Source: Pueribacillus theae (lineage in GTDB: Bacteria; Bacillota; Bacilli; Bacillales; UBA6769). Taken from it: a stretch of DNA of 64,000 nt. The stretch is taken from the NCBI RefSeq assembly GCF_003097615.1, contig NZ_QCZG01000002.1:124001-188000 (forward strand), read 5' to 3'. Shown in pieces: positions 17,791 to 26,323 of this stretch. Numbering within the stretch: the stretch's first letter is position 1; every line of letters begins with the position of its first letter. The position numbers were made by a program, and so were the translations under genes. The notes under the pieces are model-generated. The model made no database searches. It was not told where the DNA came from and worked only from the letters and a program-made list of their open reading frames with translations.

Positions 17791-17819
17791 ATTATGTCTT
17801 AAGACATGCGCATTGTCAA
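17791..17819 (-). promoter_or_regulatory. Sigma-A promoter of proBA with a palindromic spacer
   Basis: TTGACA (17819-17814), 17-base spacer, CATAAT (17796-17791). A perfect 14-bp palindrome ATGTCTTAAGACAT (17794-17807) lies between and partly over the -10, where a repressor dimer could bind. Confidence 0.8.
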
Positions 17820-17828
17820 CTTATCTGC

Positions 17829-18045
17829 TCAAGATTCGTCTGTAACCGCACCTTTAGCTGCAGAGTCTCGCATAGTTACCTAGAACGTTTTGGATGCTTA
17901 AGAGGCGGTTCTTGCCACTCACTGAGGCGGCGTTCGAGCTCTTCATCAGAAATATCAAAGGAAATTTCTTGCATGATACTGACACAGTAATCGCGTTTAA
18001 AATAAGAGGTGCCCCTCTAGCTTGTTCCGCTCCTCTTTTTGTTTC
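17829..18045 (-). pseudogene. Decayed 3' end of an IlvD/Edd-family dehydratase
   Basis: Translating the minus strand in shifting frames gives the tail of a dihydroxy-acid dehydratase. Seen in order are an A-R-G-A-P-L-I-L segment (normally GGP-type), then QEISFDISDEELERRLSEW followed by QEPPLKHPKR, then YARL, then SAAKGAVTDES before a stop. At least two frame changes separate these pieces, and nothing upstream of about 18045 continues the gene. It is therefore a remnant left by deletion, not a functional gene. The tail wording fits either IlvD or the sugar-acid branch of the family. Confidence 0.75.
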
Positions 18046-18090
18046 TATTGCAAGTTTATCAATAGGTATATTACATAATCAAATTGTTAA

Positions 18091-18276
18091 TTACGTCTTT
18101 TTTAAAAGTTTGTCTCCGTATTTTTGCAGTTCTTCACCTACTGAGCATTCCCTGATACAAAAGCGCTGTGCATGATTCTTTCCATACGTTTGGCGCAAAA
18201 ACTGTTTAAGGAAGCAATCTGTGCAATAGGTATCAAGTATGTCGTTCACTTTACAAATGACTTGTTTACGCTGCAA
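18091..18276 (-). CDS. Small zinc-finger domain protein
   Basis: A 61-residue protein with the zinc-finger pattern found in short Bacillaceae proteins of the PF10782 type: Cys 8, a CTDC knuckle (about 18-21), H-A-Q-R-F-C and CSVGEEL, giving at least four Cys and a His for zinc. TTG start at 18276 with AGGAG nine bases upstream. It stands alone between the dehydratase remnant and a family A repeat. Function unknown; nucleic-acid binding is a guess. Confidence 0.75.
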   Translation of the reverse strand: MQRKQVICKVNDILDTYCTDCFLKQFLRQTYGKNHAQRFCIRECSVGEELQKYGDKLLKKT

Positions 18277-18316
18277 GGTCTTCCACTCCTAAATGTTCGA
18301 TTCATTGTAACGGTTG

Positions 18317-18461
18317 TTCAAAAAATCTGGAGACTCACAAAATGTGAGACAGCTCAGAACTTGCTTCCTCGGAGGAACCAGGTTGGCAGCATTTCAACGT
18401 TGGCCACAGAACGTCGCCTTCATTCAGTTGAAATCGGGCTCTTTTTGTCCTCCATTTTGGA
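18317..18461. repeat. Family A mosaic hairpin repeat, copy 3 (inverted, internally deleted)
   Basis: A reverse-oriented copy bounded by TTCAAAAAATC and TTTTGGA. It keeps the end hairpin as CTCAC-AAAAT-GTGAG, then jumps over about 165 bases of the copy 2 core, and keeps the GGCCAC-AGAAC-GTcGCC hairpin inside an ATTTCAAC/GTTGAAAT stem. Loops and stems carry more substitutions than in copies 1 and 2. It lies upstream of metA. Confidence 0.85.
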
Positions 18462-18582
18462 CACGAATTTAAAGCGTCTTTTGTGCTATTCTCTCTTTTA
18501 TTATGATAAAATAGAACAGGAAAGATGTAAAAATAATTATTGAATGGAATTTATTAGAAAAAAAGAAGTAAGGAGCTTTGTC

Positions 18583-19488
18583 ATGCCAATTAATATTCCC
18601 GTTGATTTGCCCGCAAAAGAAATATTAGAGAATGAAAATATTTTTGTAATGGATAATCAAAGAGCCTATACACAAGATATTCGGCCATTAAATATTGTCA
18701 TTTTGAACCTTATGCCTGAAAAAGAAAAAACAGAAACACATTTATTACGGTTGCTTGGCAATTCGCCTTTGCAAGTGAATATTACACTGCTAGCGCCGAT
18801 TACCCATCAACCAAAAACAACGGCTAAGTCCCATTTGGAATCATTTTATTCGAGCTTTGGGGATATACAAGATGCAAAATTTGATGGGATGATTATTACC
18901 GGCGCCCCTATTGAACATCTTGAATTTGAAGAAGTGACATACTGGGATGAAATAAAAGAAATTATGGACTGGACAAAAACGAATGTCACCTCTACTCTCC
19001 ATATTTGCTGGGGAGCGCAAGCAGCCCTTTATTACCATTACGGAATACAAAAATATGAGTTAAATGAGAAACTTACAGGAATCTTTCAACACCGGGTTTT
19101 GAAAAACAATGTCAAACTTTTACGGGGGTTTGACGACCTCTTCAACGTACCTCATTCCCGCTTTACCGAAGTACGCAAAGAGGACATTGAAAAAGTAAAA
19201 GATTTATCAGTCTTATGTGAATCAGATGAAGCCGGGGTGGCAATTGTTGCGAACCAGGGCGGCAGCCAAATCTTTGTGACAGGCCACTTAGAGTATGACG
19301 TATGTACACTTAGAGACGAGTATGTCAGAGATTCAAAAAAAGGGTTGCATATTTTGCCAAAGCACTATTTTCCTAATGACGACCCAAATATTCTGCCGCT
19401 GCATACTTGGCGTTCACACGCTTACCTCCTGTTTAGCAATTGGCTAAACTACTACGTTTATCAAGAAACACCTTACGATTGGAAATAA
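18583..19488 (+). CDS. metA: Homoserine O-acetyltransferase (MetA family)
   Basis: A 301-residue enzyme activating homoserine for methionine synthesis. Catalytic Cys142 is in LHICWGAQA; His and Glu of the triad are in TGHLEYD (about 235-240). Residue 111 is Glu (TGAPIE), the residue known to select acetyl-CoA in Bacillus MetA, where Gly selects succinyl-CoA. The ATG at 18583 follows AAGGAG; the in-frame upstream codons lack a ribosome binding site. The gene is preceded by family A copy 3, and no SAM riboswitch is visible. Confidence 0.93.
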   Translation: MPINIPVDLPAKEILENENIFVMDNQRAYTQDIRPLNIVILNLMPEKEKTETHLLRLLGNSPLQVNITLLAPITHQPKTTAKSHLESFYSSFGDIQDAKFDGMIITGAPIEHLEFEEVTYWDEIKEIMDWTKTNVTSTLHICWGAQAALYYHYGIQKYELNEKLTGIFQHRVLKNNVKLLRGFDDLFNVPHSRFTEVRKEDIEKVKDLSVLCESDEAGVAIVANQGGSQIFVTGHLEYDVCTLRDEYVRDSKKGLHILPKHYFPNDDPNILPLHTWRSHAYLLFSNWLNYYVYQETPYDWK

Positions 19489-19498
19489 CGAACCTGAA

Positions 19499-19527
19499 AG
19501 AGCCGCACTTTTGGGCGGCTTTTCTTC
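19499..19527 (+). terminator. Terminator after metA
   Basis: Stem AGCCGC/GCGGCT with a TTTTC tail. The T-run is short. Confidence 0.6.
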
Positions 19528-19559
19528 ATGGATAAATCACGCTTAAAAGGACAGGAAAA

Positions 19560-20894
19560 ATGATAAAAACAAGATCTCAAGCCATTGATTTGGTTTATTC
19601 TTCCTATAACCGGGCAAGTCAAATGACAAAAAGGAACTTAATTAGAAAACAAGAGCGATCGCGCCAGCTTTTACACGCAATTGGCAACCCAGACGCCGGT
19701 AAGAAGATTATCCTTGTGGCCGGAAGCAAAGGAAAAGGTTCAACAGCCAAGTTTATCTCTTCTTTACTTGCGTCTTTATCTTATAAAGTGGGGTTGTTCA
19801 CATCACCCCATCAGTTTACGTTTAATGAAAGAATCCAATTAAACGGGGAGAATATTCCAGACAACGCTTTTATAAAAATCGCAAACAGCATGTATCCGCA
19901 TGTACAAGAGATTGACCGCCAATTGGATGCTAATGAATATTTGGGACCCATCGCGATTAATTTAGCGATCGCTCTTCTCTACTTTGAAGAACAGAATGTT
20001 GATTACATTGTTCTTGAAGTTGGAAAAGGCGGCCTTTTTGATGACACAAACGTCGTAGATAACAAGTGGGCGGTCATTACCCCAATTTTTGAGGAGCATG
20101 TTCAGGAGCTGGGGCCCGGCATTTCAAACATTGCTGACCATAAATTAGGCATCATAAAAAACAGCAGCACTTCTGTCATTATAAGCAAACAGCGCCCGGA
20201 TGTCCGGCAATACATTAATAAAAAGCTTTCAAGCCAATCGAATGAAATTTTCCGTTATGGCACTGATTTTAACGCCATTATATCCAAGGTTACGATCAAT
20301 GGCACGATATTTCATATCGATACGAAACAAACAGCCTACAGCAATTTGTCCGTCCCTTTGTTGGGGGCATTCCAATGCGAAAATATTGCGGCGGCCATAC
20401 AAGCTTGTGAAATAATTTTGAAAACCGCAATAAGCCGTACGATGATTGGGCATTGGCTGGCATCCCTGCAAAATCCCGGGAGATGTGAAGTTATTTTAAA
20501 AAAACCAGTCGTGATAGCGGATGCGGCGATTAATCGGGACTCTGCCCAATATATACAGGAAGTCGTTAAAAGTTTTAACCCTTCCTGTCTTATTACCGTC
20601 CTTGGCTTATCAGAAGACAAAGACTACAAAGGGATTATTCATGTCGTGAAACGTTTTTCAAATGAATTGATCATTACGAAACCGGAAAACGGATATAAAA
20701 CATTTCGCGAAGAGAACGTCGCAAAATATGCAGAAAATCTCCTTTCGGTCGAATTCATTTCCTCTATACCCGAGGCATGCAAAAAAGCGCTCCAAACCAA
20801 ACATGCCGATTTTATTCTTTTTTTAGGCAATCACTCATTTATTGCCGAAGCAAAACAATGGTTTGAAAAAGAAGCGTTAGTAAACATGGCTTAA
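19560..20894 (+). CDS. Divergent FolC-like Mur-ligase family protein
   Basis: A 444-residue protein with the folylpolyglutamate synthase layout: P-loop AGSKGKGST (about 54-62), TSPHQFTFNERIQLNGENIP (about 81-100), a LEVGKGGLFDDTN block (about 151-163) and a C-terminal ligase domain with ITVLGLSEDKD. Key motifs depart from bona fide FolC: the P-loop has S-K where FolC has T-N, and GGRxDATN has become GGLFDDTN. The substrate may not be folate; it could ligate an amino acid to another carboxylate. ATP binding looks intact. It follows metA in the same direction after a terminator. Confidence 0.75.
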   Translation: MIKTRSQAIDLVYSSYNRASQMTKRNLIRKQERSRQLLHAIGNPDAGKKIILVAGSKGKGSTAKFISSLLASLSYKVGLFTSPHQFTFNERIQLNGENIPDNAFIKIANSMYPHVQEIDRQLDANEYLGPIAINLAIALLYFEEQNVDYIVLEVGKGGLFDDTNVVDNKWAVITPIFEEHVQELGPGISNIADHKLGIIKNSSTSVIISKQRPDVRQYINKKLSSQSNEIFRYGTDFNAIISKVTINGTIFHIDTKQTAYSNLSVPLLGAFQCENIAAAIQACEIILKTAISRTMIGHWLASLQNPGRCEVILKKPVVIADAAINRDSAQYIQEVVKSFNPSCLITVLGLSEDKDYKGIIHVVKRFSNELIITKPENGYKTFREENVAKYAENLLSVEFISSIPEACKKALQTKHADFILFLGNHSFIAEAKQWFEKEALVNMA

Positions 20895-20926
20895 CGTTAT
20901 AAAAGCAAATGACAATATGAAATGAA

Positions 20927-20962
20927 GAACCCCTTTTGGATGCCATTCCAAAAAGGGGTCAT
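20927..20962. terminator. Bidirectional hairpin between convergent genes
   Basis: Stem ACCCCTTTTgGGA-like / TCCAAAAAGGGGT between the folC-like gene and the IDEAL gene. T-rich on both sides but without a strong T-run. Confidence 0.6.
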
Positions 20963-20966
20963 TTAT

Positions 20967-21203
20967 TTATGCATATTTTTTTAGCAATTCTTTATACTGT
21001 TTTGATAAAGAATAAAACTTTTCCTCATCATGATTGTCAAGCGCACAATCAATTTGTGCCTTCATCTCTTCTTTCTTCGCTTTAAAGAGTGCTTCATCAA
21101 TCACCATTTGAGAAAAGATGTCTAACATAAATGCATCTTCTTTTCTCTTTCTATCCATAGCAGATTTTTTCATGTTTTCTTTATAGGAGTTTTCGTGTCT
21201 CAT
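20967..21203 (-). CDS. IDEAL domain-containing protein
   Basis: A 78-residue soluble protein. The basic N-terminus (MRHENSYKENMKK) is followed by the IDEAL domain: MLDIFSQMVIDEALFKAKKE and then a helix ending SLSKQYKELLKKY. The I-D-E-A-L string itself is at residues 34-38. The start at 21203 is set by GAGGAGG. IDEAL proteins occur only in Bacilli; some interact with other proteins through this short domain (for example ComK-proteolysis or YozD-type proteins). Specific role unknown. Confidence 0.85.
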   Translation of the reverse strand: MRHENSYKENMKKSAMDRKRKEDAFMLDIFSQMVIDEALFKAKKEEMKAQIDCALDNHDEEKFYSLSKQYKELLKKYA

Positions 21204-21372
21204 GTTAGTGCCTCCTCTGCTTTTTTTAATTATACCGAATTCAGTAAAAGATTTCAATCCACTTTTTAGTCTTTTCAGAAAATTGTTTCCTTCATTTCCC
21301 AAAAAACTGTCAAGAATATGCAAATAAGTATGCTAAAATAAGGGAAGAACCGATTGAAAGGAGATTTAGTTT

Positions 21373-22242
21373 ATGTCAGCCAAAATTGGATTTATCGGCC
21401 TAGGCGCGATGGGGCTGCCTATGGCAAAAAATTTAGTAAAAGCAAATTATGATGTAATTGGACTGAACCGCAGCAAAGGCAAAGAACAGCTATTTATTGA
21501 CGCAGGCGGCAAAGGAGGCTACACATTATCTGAAATCGTTCAAGAATGTGATATCCTTATGACGTGCCTTCCCTTCCCCCACGATGTTGAAGAGGTGATA
21601 CTAGGCGATGAAGGAATTGTAAAGCATGGGCGGAACGGTCAATATCTTATCGATTTCAGTACGGTTTCCCCTACATTGAATCAGAAAGTGTATGAAAAGG
21701 CAAATGAAAAAGGAATGAAGTTCCTAGATGCTCCGATAAGCGGCGGCAATTTCGGTGCGGAAGAAGGAACGCTCAGCATTATGGTTGGCGGCGACAAAGA
21801 AGTCTTTGAAAGTATGTTGCCATACTTTCAAATATTAGGGGAGAACATTTATCATGTCGGCAAATGCGGGAGCGGCTCGATCGTCAAGCTCGTTAATAAT
21901 CTTATGGTCGGCTTTCATACCCAAGCTGTTGCAGAAGCTCTTAATCTTGGGGAGAAGATGGGTGTTGATTCAGATGTGCTATTTGACATCTTACATTCAA
22001 GCTATGCGCAAAGCCGGGTTTTCGATCGGCATTATGAAAATTTTATTTCAAAAAATGAATATGAACCAGGCTTTGCAATGAAATTATTACATAAAGATTT
22101 AAAAATTGCCGGTGAACTTGCCGATGAGAAAAACATTCCCTTGCCAATTGGCAAACAAGTAACCGCTATGATGAAGGAAGCAGTTGATTCCGGCCATGGC
22201 GACGATGATATGAGTGCGCTTTATCTTTACTTAAAGAAATAA
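21373..22242 (+). CDS. 3-hydroxyisobutyrate dehydrogenase-family NAD(P)-dependent oxidoreductase
   Basis: A 289-residue beta-hydroxyacid dehydrogenase. N-terminal Rossmann motif IGFIGLGAMGLPMAKNL (about 5-21), substrate motif FLDAPISGGNFGAEEGTLSIM (about 117-137, variant of DAPVSGG), and catalytic Lys in GSIVKLVNNLMVG (about 168-180). Enzymes of this family oxidise 3-hydroxyisobutyrate or reduce tartronate semialdehyde or succinic semialdehyde. AAGGAG precedes the ATG. Single gene. Substrate not assignable. Confidence 0.85.
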   Translation: MSAKIGFIGLGAMGLPMAKNLVKANYDVIGLNRSKGKEQLFIDAGGKGGYTLSEIVQECDILMTCLPFPHDVEEVILGDEGIVKHGRNGQYLIDFSTVSPTLNQKVYEKANEKGMKFLDAPISGGNFGAEEGTLSIMVGGDKEVFESMLPYFQILGENIYHVGKCGSGSIVKLVNNLMVGFHTQAVAEALNLGEKMGVDSDVLFDILHSSYAQSRVFDRHYENFISKNEYEPGFAMKLLHKDLKIAGELADEKNIPLPIGKQVTAMMKEAVDSGHGDDDMSALYLYLKK

Positions 22243-22251
22243 CGGCATACA

Positions 22252-22302
22252 TAAGAAAAACGCTGGCGCGGCTTTCTTAGAAAGTCAGAGGTCAGATTGG
22301 TC
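22252..22302. repeat. Family B intergenic repeat, copy 1
   Basis: AAGAAAAACGCTggCGCG, then TTTCTTAGAAAGTCAGAGG and TCAGATTGG. Matches copies at 26213 and 59287 in order and spacing; the ATCGG/CCGAT hairpin is missing. Confidence 0.65.
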
Positions 22303-22339
22303 TACATTTGCAAAAGAGACAAATTTATACGTTAACTTT

Positions 22340-22380
22340 TTAAAAAATGAACTTGGCATCGAAATGGCCAAGTTCTTTTG
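22340..22380 (-). terminator. Terminator of the dynamin gene
   Basis: Stem GAACTTGGC/GCCAAGTTC followed by ATTTTTT on the minus strand. Confidence 0.8.
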
Positions 22381-22384
22381 CATG

Positions 22385-25300
22385 TTAAACCTCCATGATT
22401 TTGTTGCAAAGCGATTGTAATTCCTGGATGTCAACATTCGGAGCGAGCGCTGAAAGCTGTCCATCGAAATAATCATTAATCTCTCGTTCCAATCGGCGCT
22501 TTAGCTTCTCGGTTTCTTCGTTGAATATTTCATCATAATAAGCTGAAAGCTGTTTGCGATTTACGGAAAGATAATCTTCGACAGGTGATTGAAACGCTGT
22601 TTCAATCGCTTCTCTCATTTCTTTTTTTCCATCCAGTTCAAAAAAGTGCTTCGTATTTTTGAACTTGGCTAAGATAGGATACAGGGCTGGGACGTTCACT
22701 GTATCAAATGGCTCATGAAATTGCGGCAGTTCGATCGAATCCATTTCAAAATTGTGTAAAAACGACGATGAAGAACGTTCATGTATGCTTTTTTCCGCTT
22801 GATTGAACGTTGATTTGATCTGCTTCGAAAGAAACGCTTCAATTCTAAGCGATGTTGCCCGCACTTCCTGTGCAAGATCAAATCCTATGAAATCCACAAG
22901 TTCTTGTAAACAGCCTTTTAATTTTTCCTTTACCGGCTGTTTATCATTCTGAAGCACAGCCGGGTTGAATGCTTGCTGAAACATTTCATTATACCGAAGG
23001 AAAAGCCGCTGTTTTACATAGTAAAATAATTCTTCGATCTCTTGTAAAAGCGCCCGTTTATCTGAAGCAAGCTCAATCGATCGGACTTCGTTTATTAAAT
23101 CATTGCGCAGTTGTTCAGATTGCCTTCTCTTCTCTTCGCGCTTTTCAGAACTAAGCTGGGCGGATTCGATCCATTCCTTCAATGTTTCAACTGTTCGGCT
23201 GATTTCTGTGTTCGCAGCATCAACTGCGGCTGCTGTCAATTCTTTCGACGTAAATAAATGAAACGATCGTTCGAAGGCTTCAATTTTTGATTGGACATAT
23301 CCCTTTTCTGATAGGTCGGTGACGTTGCCGCTCGTTGCTTTCATCATCCCCATTAACCGTGTCTCTTGCTCGGTGCTTAACTTTCTCTTTTGCCCGATTT
23401 TGGATAGCAAAGCCATTTGGCTAGAGACAGGGAAAATTCTAGGATGGCGAATTCCATATTGCAATAGATTGCCATTCACATGCTCAAGCACCATTTCAAG
23501 TTCATCGTTTGATTTCGCCAAATCAGCCGCATTGACGATAAAAAACATTTTATCCAGTTCAAAAATATCTTTGACTCTTCCAAGTTGGATGAGGAACTCT
23601 TTATCGGCATGTGAGAATGCATGATTATAGTACGTCACAAATAAAATGGCGTCGGCATTTTTGATATACTCAAACGCCACCCCTGTATGCCTTGCGTTAA
23701 CCGAATCCGCTCCAGGCGTGTCAACTAGCGTAATTCCTTCTTGAGTCAATGGACAATCATAATAAAGTTCAATCCATTCAACAAAACAAGCCTTCTCTTC
23801 ATCCGCAACAAATTGCTCGAACTCTTTGAGCGAAATCGTCATTTCACTTCCAGCATGATTACGGTAGAAATCAATTCCTCTTCTTACCGCTTGTAAAAAA
23901 GAAAAGTGTGGTTTCTCTTTTGGAGAAAGCTCATCCGCTTTGATTGTATCGATGGTTTCCCTGGTTCCATGAATTGTGTCCACTTGCTTATTAAAATACT
24001 TTAATGAAGATTGGATATCCTCCAATAACAGCTTCTCTGGCTTCATTTTTACAACAACGGTTCCGTGAGGATGTTCATCGTTCACAGGCAAAATTTTGTT
24101 TATTGTCGCAGTCGTTGGATTTGGAGAAACAGGAAGTACGTGATCCCCAATCAATGCATTGGCAAATGAAGACTTGCCTGCACTGAACGCGCCAAACAGC
24201 GCAACCGTATATTGCTTGTTCTCAAGACGGTTCGCCCGTTCAATCATTTCCTTCGCTGTTGTTTTAAATCCGCTGAGTCCCTTTATTTCTTTTGAGACAG
24301 CTTTTAATTTATGAACGGTGTGTAAAATAGCTTCTCTTGAATTTTCCACTTCGTCCTGTTTATCATTTTGCTGCTCAACAGGCGGCCCATCAAAGTCCAC
24401 TTCTTGGCTTTTATTCTCTCCTTCATATAAGTCATCACTGTTTGCAATCGAAACCTGTTTTTCATTCGGCAGGTTTTTTATTGCTTTCTCAATCTCGCTT
24501 TGCTCTGCAAAGTGTTCCTCATTTAAAATGGCTAATAGCGCTGTTTTGTTTGACTGCTCCTCTTTTTCCAAATGATTTTTTGCCTGGAAAGCGTTGATGA
24601 TTTTACTAGTTTCACCAATCTGTTGTTCCAGTTTTTGATTTTCTTGATCCAAATGGAATTGGAGGCGTTCCATTAACCGATCAAGGACGCGCAATCCAAA
24701 TTGTTTAAATGCTTTCTTTACTTCTTCAGCGACATCTTCGGTGTATTTAAGAATGTAGTCTCCATTCACACTTGCGCCCGGTTTCACAAGTTCATTTAAT
24801 AATGTTTGCTGAATCTCAATTTCTTCATTGTAAATCGATGTAAATAGGCCATTGCCATCCTCTATGCCGTAGTCTTTTGCTTTGTTCACAAGCAATTGCT
24901 TAATATGCCAATCCAGTTGTGCTGAAACTTTCTCCATAAAATTTGTATAGAACGCTTGCAGCCTTCTGTCTCGCTCTTCTTCCGTCTTCTTTTTCGAAAA
25001 AAACATTCCGACTTTAAAGTTCGCTTGTTTTGACTCTAAAAAGCTTTTCGCCAAATCTCTTGTTTCGAAAGGCATAAGGATCGCATTGTTTAAAATTTTA
25101 GCCAGTTCATTTTTCAGTTCGTCCTCGAATTGATGAAGCTTTGTTTCATTGTTTTTCTTTTTCTGTGACGCCTCTTCATACTCTTCTTTTATTTTACTTA
25201 TTTCAATGTTTGATAGAGTGGAAATCTGCTTATGAAGCTCTTCTTTTTTCGATTCATTTAATGACTTTAACCAATGGTAATGTTCATTAATGACGGATAC

Positions 25301-26149
25301 TGTTGCATTCCAAAGATTTTCATGAAATGCTTCATCTTTCTGTTCGATGAGGGAATGAATGAACTGCTTTAATTGCTGAAATTCATTATGGACATGTTCT
25401 TTATTTTGCAAAGACGTATAAAATACACCATCAGGTTGAATGTTCCAGTTCTGAAAAGCATCATCGACACCTTGCCTGAAGTCGGCAAAAGATATTTCTT
25501 CAGAATGATGTTTATCGATTTGATTAATGACAAAGTACACTTTTTTCCCTTGTTCTTTAATTTCCTTCGCAAAATGAAAATTGAGTTCAGACTGCACGTG
25601 GTTGTAATCCATCACGTAAAACACAATATCGGCTAAATGAAGAGATGATGCCGTCGCAACTCGGTGCGCATCATCGGTTGAATCAATTCCGGGTGTGTCC
25701 ATGATGACGACATTTTCAGGAAAATGAATGCTCGGATGGCTGATTTCTACTGATTCGACTTCATCCCCATCTACACAATATTTCTTTACTTTGTTTATAT
25801 CGTATGGATAGGAAAATTGAATAGGCTGTTGCTGTTTAAAATAAATGCGGGCCCAAGGCTCGCCTGCCTTCACCTTTACTAAATTTGCACTTGTCGGAAT
25901 CGGGCTTGAAGGCAGTAGATCTTCTTCCCACAGCTCATTGATCATACTCGATTTACCTGCTGAAAAATGGCCGCAAAAACCGATTGAAAATTCGTTATGC
26001 TTCACTTTCTCGACTAACTGCAAAATTTTCCGTGCATTATTTTCGTCGCCTTTTGCCTGCATTTTCTCTCTTATGACGGCAAGCCGGCCCACCCAATCAT
26101 TTATATTAATCACTGTTGCTTCTTGTGTAATAGCAAGCTTAGAATTCAT
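22385..26149 (-). CDS. dynA: Dynamin-like GTPase with two fused dynamin units (DynA-type)
   Basis: A 1254-residue protein. Two complete dynamin halves lie in tandem: the first P-loop is GHFSAGKSSMIN (about 60-71) with DTPGIDS and NQIDKH; the second is GAFSAGKSSFAN near residue 653 with DTPGADSV and NAADLAK. Long coiled-coil stalks (for example 290-330 and 1000-1200) follow each GTPase. This matches B. subtilis DynA, which tethers and fuses membranes and helps cells resist membrane damage. GGGGAAG lies before the ATG. It is a single gene with its own terminator. Confidence 0.93.
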   Translation of the reverse strand: MNSKLAITQEATVININDWVGRLAVIREKMQAKGDENNARKILQLVEKVKHNEFSIGFCGHFSAGKSSMINELWEEDLLPSSPIPTSANLVKVKAGEPWARIYFKQQQPIQFSYPYDINKVKKYCVDGDEVESVEISHPSIHFPENVVIMDTPGIDSTDDAHRVATASSLHLADIVFYVMDYNHVQSELNFHFAKEIKEQGKKVYFVINQIDKHHSEEISFADFRQGVDDAFQNWNIQPDGVFYTSLQNKEHVHNEFQQLKQFIHSLIEQKDEAFHENLWNATVSVINEHYHWLKSLNESKKEELHKQISTLSNIEISKIKEEYEEASQKKKNNETKLHQFEDELKNELAKILNNAILMPFETRDLAKSFLESKQANFKVGMFFSKKKTEEERDRRLQAFYTNFMEKVSAQLDWHIKQLLVNKAKDYGIEDGNGLFTSIYNEEIEIQQTLLNELVKPGASVNGDYILKYTEDVAEEVKKAFKQFGLRVLDRLMERLQFHLDQENQKLEQQIGETSKIINAFQAKNHLEKEEQSNKTALLAILNEEHFAEQSEIEKAIKNLPNEKQVSIANSDDLYEGENKSQEVDFDGPPVEQQNDKQDEVENSREAILHTVHKLKAVSKEIKGLSGFKTTAKEMIERANRLENKQYTVALFGAFSAGKSSFANALIGDHVLPVSPNPTTATINKILPVNDEHPHGTVVVKMKPEKLLLEDIQSSLKYFNKQVDTIHGTRETIDTIKADELSPKEKPHFSFLQAVRRGIDFYRNHAGSEMTISLKEFEQFVADEEKACFVEWIELYYDCPLTQEGITLVDTPGADSVNARHTGVAFEYIKNADAILFVTYYNHAFSHADKEFLIQLGRVKDIFELDKMFFIVNAADLAKSNDELEMVLEHVNGNLLQYGIRHPRIFPVSSQMALLSKIGQKRKLSTEQETRLMGMMKATSGNVTDLSEKGYVQSKIEAFERSFHLFTSKELTAAAVDAANTEISRTVETLKEWIESAQLSSEKREEKRRQSEQLRNDLINEVRSIELASDKRALLQEIEELFYYVKQRLFLRYNEMFQQAFNPAVLQNDKQPVKEKLKGCLQELVDFIGFDLAQEVRATSLRIEAFLSKQIKSTFNQAEKSIHERSSSSFLHNFEMDSIELPQFHEPFDTVNVPALYPILAKFKNTKHFFELDGKKEMREAIETAFQSPVEDYLSVNRKQLSAYYDEIFNEETEKLKRRLEREINDYFDGQLSALAPNVDIQELQSLCNKIMEV

Positions 26150-26212
26150 CGTTCTTCCCCAATCTTTATCTGTGCTACCTTTATTTTATGGCTGTCGCGC
26201 CTTTCCTGCAAG

Positions 26213-26284
26213 TTAAGAAAAACGCTCGGGCTTTTTTCTTAACAGAGGCCAGAATAGAGAAAATCGGCGAAACAGACCGATTTC
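26213..26284. repeat. Family B intergenic repeat, copy 2
   Basis: TTAAGAAAAACGCTCGGGC, TTTCTTAACAGAGGCCAGA, then the hairpin AAATCGGc.../...gaCCGATTTC. Lies between cshA and the dynamin gene. Confidence 0.75.
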
Positions 26285-26294
26285 TTTTATTTAA

Positions 26295-26322
26295 GAAAAA
26301 ACTGCCATCAATATCATGGCAG
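26295..26322 (-). terminator. Terminator of cshA
   Basis: Stem CTGCCAT/ATGGCAG with six T on the minus strand, just beyond the cshA stop. Confidence 0.82.
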
Positions 26323-26323
26323 C

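Noticed and set aside
18172-18543. A 123-codon plus-strand frame upstream of metA
   Set aside because: It runs antisense to the zinc-finger gene and across the family A repeat, with no ribosome binding site.
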